Shown here one piece after another: positions 43,536 through 52,060 of a stretch of DNA of 64,000 nucleotides. The position numbers and the translations under genes were made by a program. Each line of letters begins with the position of its first letter. The stretch's first letter is position 1. Under the pieces are notes generated by a model. The model worked only from the letters and a program-made list of their open reading frames with translations, searched no databases and was not told where the DNA came from. The stretch comes from JAWXCB01 sp034440455 (GTDB lineage: Bacteria; Bacteroidota; Bacteroidia; Chitinophagales; CAIOSU01), in NCBI GenBank assembly GCA_034440455.1, contig JAWXCB010000113.1, positions 1-64,000 of the forward strand, given 5' to 3'.

Positions 43536-43543
43536 TAGTTTTG
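43536..43543 (+). promoter_or_regulatory. Candidate -7 element of the alpha-oxoamine synthase gene
   Basis: TAGTTTTG fits TAnnTTTG exactly and ends 47 bp before the ATG at 43591. No clear -33 element is seen. Confidence 0.4.
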
Positions 43544-43590
43544 TGTTGCTTTTTCACAATACACAACACCCCACCTTCAACACACAAACC

Positions 43591-44832
43591 ATGAAAGACG
43601 TTTTTGCCAAATGCGACACCAACGAAGGTTATTTCGGCATGTTCCGCGCGATGGGCGACAGGTATTTTACGATGCCAGTGCTTGACCCGGTGCCGGGAAC
43701 CTCCACCGTGTTTAACGGGCAGAAGTGCATTCAGTGGTCAATCAATAATTACCTGGGGCTGGCGCAAAGCGAAGAGATTCGCGAGGTGGCGATTGAAGCG
43801 GCAAAGAAATACAGCACGAGCGCACCGATGGGCTCGCGCATGATGACTGGTAACACCAAGCGCCATGTTGAGTTGGAAGAAAAGTTTGCTGAGTACCTAC
43901 AGAAAGAAGCATCAGTGCTTTTTAACTACGGCTACATGGGCGTGCAGGGCACGATTCAGTCTCTGATTGGCAAGGATGATATTATTTTGATTGATAAGCT
44001 CTCGCACGCTTCGATGCTTGATGCGATGTTTCTCACGAATGCGAAATTCCGCGTGTTTCGCCACAACGACATGAATAGCCTTGAAGACCACCTGAAGCAT
44101 CTGAATCGCGACCGCAAGGGCGGCATCCTTGTGATGACGGAAGGCGTGTATGGCATGATGGGCGACCTCGCCAAGCTTGATGAAATCGTTGCGCTGAAAG
44201 ATAAATATGAAGCGCGCCTGTTCGTTGATGATGCGCATGGCTTTGGCGTGATGGGCGAGCAGGGACGCGGCACTGCGTCTTATTTTGGTGTGCAAGACAA
44301 GGTGGATGTTTACTTCGGCACATTTGCAAAAGCGTACGCAAGCATCGGTGGCGTTACCGCAACAAACCAGAACGTAGCGGAATGGATTCGCTACAACTCG
44401 CGCAGCCAGGTTTTTGCCAAGAGTCTGCCGATGATTTATGTGGAAACGCTGCACAAAACACTCGATATTATCCGCAATGATGAATCGCGCAGAGCGCGCA
44501 TGTGGGAAGTGACGCGCAAGTTGCGCAGCGGCTTGCTCGAACTCGGCTATAATGTTGGCGATGTACCTTCACCGATTGTCCCTGTGTATGTTCCTGCGGG
44601 TGATGCACAAGTTGGAATGCAACTCGTAATCCGTCTCCGTGAACTCGGAGTTTTTGTAACAGGAGTTGTTTATCCTGTTGTTCCGAAAGGAATCATCTTG
44701 TTCCGGATGATACCCACAGCAGCGCACACCGATGAAGAAATTCAAACCACCATTGATGCTTACAAGCAAGTGCGCGATGAATTAGGCTTGAAATTGGAAG
44801 GCGTGAAGGAAGTGGTGGCCGCGGAAGAGTGA
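43591..44832 (+). CDS. PLP-dependent alpha-oxoamine synthase family aminotransferase
   Basis: A 413-aa cytosolic PLP enzyme of the class-II aminotransferase-fold group that joins an amino acid to an acyl-CoA (KBL, BioF, serine palmitoyltransferase). Visible motifs: SINNYLGL substrate loop, SAPMGSRMMTG, DKLSHASMLDAM, VDDAHGFGVMGEQGRG with the PLP-contacting Asp and His, and GTFAKAYASIGG with Lys247 forming the PLP aldimine. The in-frame upstream TTG at 43501 adds 30 residues with no family match, so ATG 43591 is chosen. Bacteroidota make sphingolipids with a related enzyme, so a serine palmitoyltransferase-like role is possible; KBL is an alternative. The neighbours give no pathway clue. Confidence 0.85.
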   Translation: MKDVFAKCDTNEGYFGMFRAMGDRYFTMPVLDPVPGTSTVFNGQKCIQWSINNYLGLAQSEEIREVAIEAAKKYSTSAPMGSRMMTGNTKRHVELEEKFAEYLQKEASVLFNYGYMGVQGTIQSLIGKDDIILIDKLSHASMLDAMFLTNAKFRVFRHNDMNSLEDHLKHLNRDRKGGILVMTEGVYGMMGDLAKLDEIVALKDKYEARLFVDDAHGFGVMGEQGRGTASYFGVQDKVDVYFGTFAKAYASIGGVTATNQNVAEWIRYNSRSQVFAKSLPMIYVETLHKTLDIIRNDESRRARMWEVTRKLRSGLLELGYNVGDVPSPIVPVYVPAGDAQVGMQLVIRLRELGVFVTGVVYPVVPKGIILFRMIPTAAHTDEEIQTTIDAYKQVRDELGLKLEGVKEVVAAEE

Positions 44833-44909
44833 TTTGTTAATTCGTTGATTCGTTGATTTGAGAATAGAGAATGAGCATCACCGAATCAGCAAATTATCGA
44901 ATGAGGTTT

Positions 44910-44955
44910 TGCGCGTACGTACTTCGTTTCTGTATCGGAGTTTATAGTAGCGCTT
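44910..44955 (-). repeat. 59-bp repeat family, copy 3 (reverse, partial)
   Basis: On the minus strand it reads GCGCTACTATAAACTCC, GATACAG, then AACGAAGTACGTACGCGCA, matching the right half of the copies at 42889 and 43412. It lies in the gap between two genes and follows an AT-rich word-repeat stretch (44835-44905). Confidence 0.6.
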
Positions 44956-45033
44956 GATTTAAGAGGGAGTAATTATCTGCTAACGTTTTTTGTACATTTA
45001 CTCTTATTGTTTCGCTTTTAAACCAACACTTTT

Positions 45034-45489
45034 ATGTTTGACAGCATTCTCAATTCAGCAAAGGGCGAACTGCTCAGCCAGTTAGGCAGCCAGTTCAACC
45101 TCAATCCAGATCAGGCAGGCAAAACCGTTGATGTGGCAAAGAAAAGCGTAACCGATGGCTTGCTCAAAGAAGTAACCTCAGGAAATGTAAGCGGCTTGGT
45201 AAATCTCTTTAACGGAAAATCACCAGCCGCAGGAAATCCAATTGTAAATGGAATTGCCCAGCAGATGGTTACGAGCCTTGTGCAAAAGGTAGGTTTGAAT
45301 CAGCAGATGGCAAGCACCGTGAGCAATTTCGTTGTTCCGTTTATTGTCAGCAAAATTTCAGGCAGCAAGCAAGGCGGCTTTGATGCAGGTGATTTAACGA
45401 GCATGTTAGGTGGTGGAGTAGGAGATAAAATCAAATCAGCGTTTGGCGGTGATGTTGGTGGCGCTCTGGGCAAACTGTTTGGAAAATAA
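45034..45489 (+). CDS. Small Gly/Ser-rich helical protein (DUF937-like)
   Basis: A 151-aa protein without signal peptide: MFDSILNSAKGELLSQLGSQ, a helical body, then a Gly-rich tail (GGGVGDKIKSAFGGDVGGALGKLFGK). The layout recalls DUF937-type proteins, but I do not recognise it with certainty and no function can be assigned. It is monocistronic with a strong terminator 17 bp after the stop. Confidence 0.7.
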   Translation: MFDSILNSAKGELLSQLGSQFNLNPDQAGKTVDVAKKSVTDGLLKEVTSGNVSGLVNLFNGKSPAAGNPIVNGIAQQMVTSLVQKVGLNQQMASTVSNFVVPFIVSKISGSKQGGFDAGDLTSMLGGGVGDKIKSAFGGDVGGALGKLFGK

Positions 45490-45505
45490 TTGAATCAGCA
45501 TTTTT

Positions 45506-45540
45506 AAAAAAGCTCAGACTGAAAATGTCTGAGCTTTTTT
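45506..45540. terminator. Strong bidirectional hairpin terminator
   Basis: AAGCTCAGAC and GTCTGAGCTT form a 10-bp perfect stem around TGAAAAT, flanked by A and T runs on either side, so it could stop transcription from both directions. It ends the DUF937-like gene; the SDR gene starts 22 bp beyond. Confidence 0.92.
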
Positions 45541-45561
45541 ATTCCAACTAAACGAAAGACT

Positions 45562-46422
45562 TTGGGCAAGCAACGGGTTCTTATTACAGGCGCATCACGC
45601 GGCATCGGGCTGGCAATTGCGCAGGAACTATTAAAGCAGGGATATGAAGTGCTGGGCACTTCCCGCAATCCGGAGAATGACCCCCTCCGCAAACCCACGG
45701 AGCCTTCGCAGGAAACTCCTTCTGTAGGGGGAGAATTAGGAACTCTGCTGCCGTTTCCAATGCTTAAATTGGATATTACAAACAAAGAATCCATTGAGCT
45801 TTGTGCAACGCAGGCAGGAGAAATAGATGTGCTCATTAACAACGCGGGCATTAGTCAGATGGGCGCGGTGGAAGAATTGCCCGTTGAAAAAATCCGCGAG
45901 TTGTTTGAAACGAATCTGTTTGGAATGATTGAACTAACGAAAGCCTTTCTTCCTCAAATGCGTCAACGGAGAAAGGGTTTTATTATTAATATCGGATCGT
46001 TAGCAGGAAAATTTGCAGTGCCGTTTAAGTCAAGCTATGTCGCGTCAAAATTTGCGCTTGCAGGATTCAGTTGGTCGTTGCGCAATGAAGTGATGCCGTT
46101 TGGAATTAAAGTAACTGTAATTGAACCGACTGATATTCATACCACCATCGAGCCTGAGTTATTTATAAAAGTCGGTTCTGAATATGCCGAGCGATTGGGC
46201 AAAGTGAAAAAAGCAAGAGCCGCAAGCATGTCGAGCGCATTGGGACCTGGTGTTGTTGCGGCAAAGGTTTCTGAAATCATTCAACAATACAATAACAATT
46301 CAAAGCAGCCTGCACCTTTCTATGCCGTAGGCAAAAATGGCTCGCTTCTAACTACTGTAAAACGCTTTGTGCCAGACAGGATGCTGGAGAAGATGATAAG
46401 AAAGAGTTACGGACTTGAGTGA
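45562..46422 (+). CDS. Short-chain dehydrogenase/reductase with repeat-derived insertion
   Basis: A 286-aa NAD(P)-dependent SDR. Cofactor motif TGASRGIG (residues 9-16), NNAG (93-96), catalytic Ser146, Tyr159 and Lys163 (SSYVASK) are all present. Start is TTG 45562; no other start precedes the cofactor motif. Residues about 40-64 (DPLRKPTEPSQETPSV...) are an extra Pro/Gly-rich stretch at the end of the second strand, where the family goes directly from SRNPEN to a hydrophobic strand; it is encoded by palindromic repeat DNA (45681-45731). Substrate unknown. The radical SAM gene follows, 41 bp after the stop if ATG 46464 is its start. Confidence 0.88.
   Translation: MGKQRVLITGASRGIGLAIAQELLKQGYEVLGTSRNPENDPLRKPTEPSQETPSVGGELGTLLPFPMLKLDITNKESIELCATQAGEIDVLINNAGISQMGAVEELPVEKIRELFETNLFGMIELTKAFLPQMRQRRKGFIINIGSLAGKFAVPFKSSYVASKFALAGFSWSLRNEVMPFGIKVTVIEPTDIHTTIEPELFIKVGSEYAERLGKVKKARAASMSSALGPGVVAAKVSEIIQQYNNNSKQPAPFYAVGKNGSLLTTVKRFVPDRMLEKMIRKSYGLE
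45681..45731. repeat. Palindromic repeat embedded in frame in the SDR gene
   Basis: CCCCCT (45681-45686) is mirrored by AGGGGG (45726-45731), and CTCCG/CGGAG (45685-45702) forms an inner hairpin. The CCCTCC...GGGGG layout recalls the core of the MITE-like copies at 638 and 15920. It is translated without a stop or frame change. Confidence 0.55.
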
Positions 46423-46463
46423 GCCTTCGTTCGTACTGTTTTAATTTTGTTCGGTGCATCCCA

Positions 46464-47996
46464 ATGGAAGTTTATCTCGTCAATCCTCCGGTGCTGGGAG
46501 TATTGGAACCTTGGTATGATACGCCATCATTTGGCAGAACAGCATTAGCATACCTGGCAGGTTATTTAAGGCAATATCCCGGCTTCGATAATACCATCAT
46601 TGATGCCAAATTCGAACGGCTGAATTTTAATCAAGTGCTTGAGCGCATTCTGCAATTAAATCCAAATCTTGTCGGATTTACTGCCTTTACCAATGAAATA
46701 AAGCCGGCTGCTTATCAAGCTTTCAAGGTTAAGCAAGTTCTCTCGGAAACAGTAACGGTCATTGGCGGAGTGCATGTCACCTCTCTTCCTTCACAAACTC
46801 TTGAGGAGTTTCCATCATTTGATATTGGGGTGGTTGGCGAAGGAGAGATTTCGTTTTATGAATTGTGTTCTGCACTTCGGGAGGGAAAACCGCTTGGAAA
46901 TATTCCCGGACTTGTTTACAGGATGAATGGTGAAATCAGACAAACCTCTCAGCGGGAACGCATCCTCGATCAGGATAGCATTCCTTTTCCTGCATGGGAT
47001 TTAATGCCAAAAGCCGAAACCTATTTTATCCAATCAATCCGCGGTTGCCCGTTTAATTGTCTTTTTTGCATGAACCCTAATGGGAAGGTTGCAAGAAAGC
47101 GGTCGGTTGGAAGGGTAATTCAGGAGATAGAGCTAATCATTCGTTCATATCATCCGGAGCGTATCAGTTTTGGTGACGAATTATTCAACGTTGATATGAA
47201 ACGCACGCATGAATTGCTGGATGCGATGATTGAAAATAAAATCGGTGAAAGAGTGCAATGGGATGTGCAGACACATGTTGACTTCGTGGATGATGCTCTT
47301 TTTGCAAAATTCAAAAAAGCCAATCTTACACGCGTTGAATTAGGCGTTGAAACCGGAGAGGAGAAATCGCTTAAAAAAATGGGAAAAGGAACTGATTTGG
47401 AGGCGATAAAAAGAGCATGTGATTCTGCGCGAAACGCGAGAGTAAAGATTGGAACATTTTTATTGTTTGGACAACCAAATGAAACCGTTGACAGCCTTAA
47501 AAAAACAATCAATCTCGCTGCAAAAATTAATCCTGAACTTCCCATGTTCGGGTTAATGACACCTTATCCGGGCACGGAAGTAGCAAGAATGGATGCGAAT
47601 GGCGAAGGAGGCTATCGTTTACTGACAACCGATTGGGATGAGTATAACAAGCAAATTGGCGGAGCAATGGAATTTGCCAATCTGACCAGAAGGCAGATTG
47701 AGTGGATGCAAATCTTAGGCTATCTCCGGGTTTATACTCACAATCACCGCTATATTGATTTAATAAAATTTTTGTGGGAATACCGGAAAGGCGCGTTCGA
47801 GGTGATTCGGAAAATTATTACGGGAAAAGATAAACTTATCGAGTTGGTGCGAAAGCTGGCTGATTATGACCATGTGCTTAAACGAGATTCTCCGGTTTCA
47901 ATCAATACATTGATAACAGCGCGTGAAAAATGGCAGATTGTTCAACAAACGGAACTAAAAAGAGCGAAAGAAATAAAAGCAGATTTGATGTTATAG
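46464..47996 (+). CDS. B12-binding radical SAM protein
   Basis: A 510-aa protein with an N-terminal cobalamin-binding Rossmann region (MEVYLVNPPVLG, then FGRTALAYLAGYLR and VVGEGEISFYELC) and a radical SAM domain with the cluster motif CPFNCLFC (Cys195, Cys199, Cys202). GVETGEEKSLKKMGKG and FGQPNETVDSLKKTI are typical later motifs. Enzymes of this class do methyl transfers or rearrangements using S-adenosylmethionine; the substrate here is unknown. ATG 46464 starts the domain cleanly; an upstream GTG at 46419 would overlap the SDR stop by 4 bp. Probably co-transcribed with the SDR gene. Confidence 0.9.
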   Translation: MEVYLVNPPVLGVLEPWYDTPSFGRTALAYLAGYLRQYPGFDNTIIDAKFERLNFNQVLERILQLNPNLVGFTAFTNEIKPAAYQAFKVKQVLSETVTVIGGVHVTSLPSQTLEEFPSFDIGVVGEGEISFYELCSALREGKPLGNIPGLVYRMNGEIRQTSQRERILDQDSIPFPAWDLMPKAETYFIQSIRGCPFNCLFCMNPNGKVARKRSVGRVIQEIELIIRSYHPERISFGDELFNVDMKRTHELLDAMIENKIGERVQWDVQTHVDFVDDALFAKFKKANLTRVELGVETGEEKSLKKMGKGTDLEAIKRACDSARNARVKIGTFLLFGQPNETVDSLKKTINLAAKINPELPMFGLMTPYPGTEVARMDANGEGGYRLLTTDWDEYNKQIGGAMEFANLTRRQIEWMQILGYLRVYTHNHRYIDLIKFLWEYRKGAFEVIRKIITGKDKLIELVRKLADYDHVLKRDSPVSINTLITAREKWQIVQQTELKRAKEIKADLML

Positions 47997-48020
47997 CCGG
48001 TAGCAGACAAAACAAGATAG

Positions 48021-48036
48021 GGTTGTCCTAAAAAAG
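48021..48036. repeat. Possible solo end of the MITE-like repeat
   Basis: GGTTGTCCTAAAAAAG resembles the terminal sequence GGCTGTTCTAAAAATT of copy 3 at 14 of 16 positions or fewer, but no matching right end lies nearby. It could also be an insertion-sequence end. Confidence 0.25.
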
Positions 48037-48142
48037 GTTGACTGATTTAGGGAATTATTCAAAGCAAATTCACAACTGTCAAAAAAGATGCTCGGAACAT
48101 CGTGTTTGCTGCATACTCCCTTTATTATTCTGCCAGATGTTC

Positions 48143-50815
48143 TCAAAACACATTATCAAACTGCTCCTTCCTCTTGGTGAGTTTCATGTCTTGCAGGATA
48201 TGCGATTTCACATTCAGTTGAATAGCGTAGCGCTGAAGATGAATGGGAAAAGGCGTCCAATCAAATCGCAACACCCAGCAATGTAAATCGCGGATTACGC
48301 TAAAAGTTGTAAGCACTAATTCCATATCTTTTAAATCATATCCTGTTGAAAGATTCATCTTCCACTTGGGAGTGATGTTGGCGTCAAAATCAAAATCAAC
48401 GCTGTTGCGCGACACGTCAATCAGTTCGGTATTGCCGGGGATACCCCTGCGCAAGCCCATGTTGTAGCTGAAGTTGAAGCTCCACGGAATATTAAAATCA
48501 TAATAGAGGTCGCGGTTTTGCTCAATCATCTCTCTTTCCTCCTCCGTGATATTCGCATTAGGCTGCGAAGCGGTTTCGCCCGTTTTCTTTGACTGGAAGC
48601 GCGCGTTGAGGGTAAAGTTTGTCGAAGTGAGGCGCGTGAGGCGCTTGTCATTCTCTATCACAAAAGTGTTGATGCGCCTGTTGTTGCTATCCACCTTGTA
48701 GGGGTCAAGCACAAAGACGAAATAGAAATCAAGCTTGCCGGGCACGAGGGACGCGCGACCGTTGAAGTTGAACGGGGCGAGGTTTAGCGAATCGGCAGCA
48801 AGGTTGTAGGAAGATGAAATATTGAAACTTTCCAGCAGCTTGATTTTCTTTTCATTCTTCACGGTGTCTTTCTTTGAAAACACTTTCATCTCAAGCACGT
48901 TGCCGAGCAAAAACCCGATGCTGCCGATGGTGCCTGTAGGAGGCGCGCCATACACGTTCCGCACGATGTCAAAGACGGAATAAGTCTCTATGTTTCCGGC
49001 AGTGTCTGCTTGTACATCTTTATAATACCCCCAAAACTCAGTGCCGAAATCAGGCGTGTAATTGAAATTGATGGAAGGCGTGAACACGTGGCGGATGGCT
49101 TTCAACTTGCCGCGAAAATTCAACTGCCCGAAGAGCTTCGTGGTGAAGGATGCGCCAAAGTTAAAATCACGCGCGGCTTTAAATCCAAGCAGCGTGTCAA
49201 CGAGAACAGTGCCGTAGGTGGTGTCGCTGCCATCAATAATAGTTGTGGGATCCCATTTTTTATTGATGGTTTGAAAATACCAACGCTCGGTATAATTGAT
49301 GCGGGGCGCGAGTGTAAAATATTTAAACATTTTGAACGAAGCCGAAATGGGCAACGAATGTCTGATGCCGTAACGCGCGTTGCGAAAAGTTTCCTTTTCA
49401 AGAAACGTGGAGTCAACGCCATTAATAATGTTCTCCGCATCAAAGTTGTAGCTGAACCCGATGGATTCATACCACTTTGGTTTTGAACTTACTTTGTTGC
49501 GCAACTCAAACGGCTGGATGCGCGACACTCCGAAAGCAAGCACGGGCAGTTGTAAATTAATAATGCCTGTATTGAGGTTTTGGTCGTGGGCTAAATTCAT
49601 GCTGAAGGAAAACGGTTTGCCCGCCCATGATTTGGAATAAGAGATTTTGGAAGCAAGGGCGCTGTTCAGCACGCGTTCTTTGTCCCCGGGAGAAAAGTTT
49701 TTATCATAAGAAGAAGATCCGAAGTTCACATTAGCAGCGAAGCGGCTGTTCAATGCGGTTTTCGCCTCCTGCGTGTGGTTCCAGTTCACGCGAAAATCGT
49801 TGGTGATGTCGAAATCGGGCGATTCAGGTTCGCCCAAGCGGTTTCTTCCAAAGTTCATGTTCACATTCCCATTAAATTTATAGCGCTTGCGATAGTTGGA
49901 AGCAGCCTTCACCGCCCAACTGCCTTTGGTGTAAATATCCCCGCGGACGGCAAGGTCAATATACTCGCTGATGCCGAAGTAGTAGCCGCCATTACGCAAG
50001 AAGAAACCACGGTTGCGCTCTTCGCCATATTCGGGAAACAGAATTCCTGACCGTTGTCCTTTCTTAATCGGGAAAATGGCAAACGGAAGATAAATCGGAA
50101 GCGGCACGTCTTCAATCACGAGATTAACAGGACCTGTTACAATCACCTTGTCGGGCACAACTTTCATTTTGTTTGCCCTGAAATAGAAATGCGGATGCTC
50201 TAAATCGCAGGTGGTATATTTTCCCTTATAGCCATACCATTCGCCATTTTCATTTTTTTTCACCGCTTCACTATGAATATACCCTTCGCCTTCCTGCGTC
50301 AGCACTGTATAAACTTTCCCTTTGGTGGTTTTAAAATTGTAGGAAAGCTTCTTCGCTTTGTAGGAGCCTTCTCCTTCTTTAAACTCTGCATAGCCAACCG
50401 GGTTGCCCATTGAATCTTTGTTTACTTCGGCTGAAAGTGTGCTCGTAGCCCAGTCAAACACAATGTAATCGGATTTCAATTGAATGGTTTTGTAATTGGC
50501 TGTTGCGTTGCCGTAGAGATGCACTTTCTTCTCTTCCAGATTATAGATAATGGAATCTTCTGCGGTGTAGTGTACTTCGGCATCAATCGTGTCTGACGAA
50601 ATGGGAATGAATTTTGTAATTAACTCAAGTGCTGTCGGAAATGAATCAGGCACGCTGAATAATGAATCAATGCTGAATGTTTTTTTGATAATTGAATCAA
50701 CAGAAACAGAATCTGCTTGTATATTTTGTTCTACAACAGGCTGGGCATTAACAGGGGAAGCATGTTGGAGGAAGGCAATTGCAACCGTGAGCAGAAGCGG
50801 AATTGAAAGCCTCAA
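48143..50815 (-). CDS. lptD: LPS-assembly outer-membrane protein LptD
   Basis: An 890-aa outer-membrane translocon that inserts LPS into the outer leaflet. A signal peptide (about residues 1-24) is followed by an OstA/LptA-like periplasmic jellyroll (TAEDSIIYNLEEKKVHLYGNA, about 80-300) and a long C-terminal beta-barrel with alternating strands (for example WKMNLSTGYDLKDMELVLTT near the end). Length and order suit the Bacteroidota LptD family. It is transcribed away from the amidase gene, with the two starts 72 bp apart. The other Lpt-related genes of this segment (ostA-like, mlaD) lie in the opposite operon, so this is an envelope-biogenesis cluster. Confidence 0.88.
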   Translation of the reverse strand: MRLSIPLLLTVAIAFLQHASPVNAQPVVEQNIQADSVSVDSIIKKTFSIDSLFSVPDSFPTALELITKFIPISSDTIDAEVHYTAEDSIIYNLEEKKVHLYGNATANYKTIQLKSDYIVFDWATSTLSAEVNKDSMGNPVGYAEFKEGEGSYKAKKLSYNFKTTKGKVYTVLTQEGEGYIHSEAVKKNENGEWYGYKGKYTTCDLEHPHFYFRANKMKVVPDKVIVTGPVNLVIEDVPLPIYLPFAIFPIKKGQRSGILFPEYGEERNRGFFLRNGGYYFGISEYIDLAVRGDIYTKGSWAVKAASNYRKRYKFNGNVNMNFGRNRLGEPESPDFDITNDFRVNWNHTQEAKTALNSRFAANVNFGSSSYDKNFSPGDKERVLNSALASKISYSKSWAGKPFSFSMNLAHDQNLNTGIINLQLPVLAFGVSRIQPFELRNKVSSKPKWYESIGFSYNFDAENIINGVDSTFLEKETFRNARYGIRHSLPISASFKMFKYFTLAPRINYTERWYFQTINKKWDPTTIIDGSDTTYGTVLVDTLLGFKAARDFNFGASFTTKLFGQLNFRGKLKAIRHVFTPSINFNYTPDFGTEFWGYYKDVQADTAGNIETYSVFDIVRNVYGAPPTGTIGSIGFLLGNVLEMKVFSKKDTVKNEKKIKLLESFNISSSYNLAADSLNLAPFNFNGRASLVPGKLDFYFVFVLDPYKVDSNNRRINTFVIENDKRLTRLTSTNFTLNARFQSKKTGETASQPNANITEEEREMIEQNRDLYYDFNIPWSFNFSYNMGLRRGIPGNTELIDVSRNSVDFDFDANITPKWKMNLSTGYDLKDMELVLTTFSVIRDLHCWVLRFDWTPFPIHLQRYAIQLNVKSHILQDMKLTKRKEQFDNVF

Positions 50816-50828
50816 AGAGAAATTGGAT

Positions 50829-50836
50829 TAATTTTG
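50829..50836 (+). promoter_or_regulatory. Candidate -7 element of the amidase operon
   Basis: TAATTTTG matches TAnnTTTG, with TTG 23 bp upstream at 50803-50805 as a possible -33. It stands 51 bp before GTG 50888 within the lptD/amidase divergent region. Confidence 0.4.
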
Positions 50837-50887
50837 GAAGTAAAGTTTCGCGCTAAAGTTAGCGACAAAGAAATAAAACACAGCAAC

Positions 50888-52003
50888 GTGAAATCCTCCG
50901 TTCTATTATTTTTATTGGTTGGTATTTTCACCTTCAGCGCATTGGGGCAATCAGGCGGGCAGAGCAATAAATACGACATCAAAACGATTGTGATTGACCC
51001 GGGACATGGAGGCAAAGACCCTGGAGCGCTCGGATATTCCACCTCGCGTGAAAAAGACATCGTGCTGAAAGTGGGATTAAAGTTGGGACAATACATCAAA
51101 GAAAATTTTCCTGAAACCAAAGTAGTTTATACCCGCGACAAAGATGTATTTATCGAGTTGCACGAGCGCGCAGCCATCGCCAATAAAGCGCAGGCAGAAT
51201 TGTTTATCTCCATCCATTGCAACTCCGCAGCGCCATCAGCCTATGGAACAGAAATTTATGTATTGGGATTGCATCGTTCGGAAGATAATCTCGCAGTTGC
51301 GAAAAAGGAAAACGCTGTTATCATGATGGAAGATAACTACACCGACCATTATGACGGCTTTGATCCGAATTCTTCGGAAGGATATATTCTCATCTCAATG
51401 GTTCAAAACGCGCATCTGAACCAAAGCATTGATTTTGCAGCGTGTGTTGACAGCCAGTTCGCCAAGCGCGCGCACCGCAAAAGTCGCGGAGTGCATCAGG
51501 CCGGATTTATGGTGCTTTACAAAACTGCAATGCCAAGCGTGTTGATTGAACTTGGTTTTATCACAAATAAAAATGAAGAGGCGTATCTGCTTTCCGATGA
51601 AGGAACCACCTATATGGCATCTGCAATCTTCCGTGCTGTGAAAGAATATAAAGAGAATGTAGAAGCTGATATTCCCGAAACGGGAATTGTGAAGCGCGAC
51701 CCACCGAAAAAAATTGAGCCGGAGATTGAAAATGAAGTTCTCTTTAAAGTGCAGTTTATGGTAGGGAAAACGAAACTCACCAAACTCGACACAAAGTACA
51801 AAGCCATCACGCAGTTTGAAACCGAACCTTATGCAGCCGGCTATAAATATGTTACCGGAAATTTTCAAGATTATAAAGAAGCTATCCGCTACCAGAACGA
51901 ATTAACCAACAAAGGCATCAAAGATGCTTTTGTGGTTGGCTACATCAACGGGAAGCGCGTGACGGTAAAGGATGCAACAACAGCTCTGAAGAGCAAGAAT
52001 TAA
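50888..52003 (+). CDS. N-acetylmuramoyl-L-alanine amidase (Amidase_3) with SPOR-like tail
   Basis: A periplasmic zinc amidase that cleaves the peptide stem from MurNAc, as AmiC does in cell separation; 371 aa from GTG 50888, which gives the signal peptide KSSVLLFLLVGIFTFSALGQ. An upstream TTG at 50834 would add a charged 18-residue extension. Zinc ligands are His40 (DPGHGG), Glu93 and His110 (ISIHCN), and Glu221 (VLIELGF) is the catalytic acid. The C-terminal 80 residues (VLFKVQFMVGK... to YINGKRVTV) look like a peptidoglycan-binding SPOR domain. It lies first in a likely operon with mlaD and ostA-like genes. Confidence 0.9.
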   Translation: MKSSVLLFLLVGIFTFSALGQSGGQSNKYDIKTIVIDPGHGGKDPGALGYSTSREKDIVLKVGLKLGQYIKENFPETKVVYTRDKDVFIELHERAAIANKAQAELFISIHCNSAAPSAYGTEIYVLGLHRSEDNLAVAKKENAVIMMEDNYTDHYDGFDPNSSEGYILISMVQNAHLNQSIDFAACVDSQFAKRAHRKSRGVHQAGFMVLYKTAMPSVLIELGFITNKNEEAYLLSDEGTTYMASAIFRAVKEYKENVEADIPETGIVKRDPPKKIEPEIENEVLFKVQFMVGKTKLTKLDTKYKAITQFETEPYAAGYKYVTGNFQDYKEAIRYQNELTNKGIKDAFVVGYINGKRVTVKDATTALKSKN

Positions 52004-52029
52004 CAAACTTCGTTCAACGAAGAATTCTC

Positions 52030-52037
52030 TATTTTTG
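52030..52037 (+). promoter_or_regulatory. Candidate -7 element of the mlaD gene
   Basis: TATTTTTG fits TAnnTTTG and is 23 bp from the TTG start at 52061. It may supply transcription independent of the amidase gene. Confidence 0.4.
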
Positions 52038-52060
52038 AAATCTCCTAAATCGCATTTCCA

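Noticed and set aside
43501..43590. N-terminal extension of the alpha-oxoamine synthase from TTG 43501
   Set aside because: The extra 30 residues have no family match and contain the TAGTTTTG promoter motif; ATG 43591 fits better.
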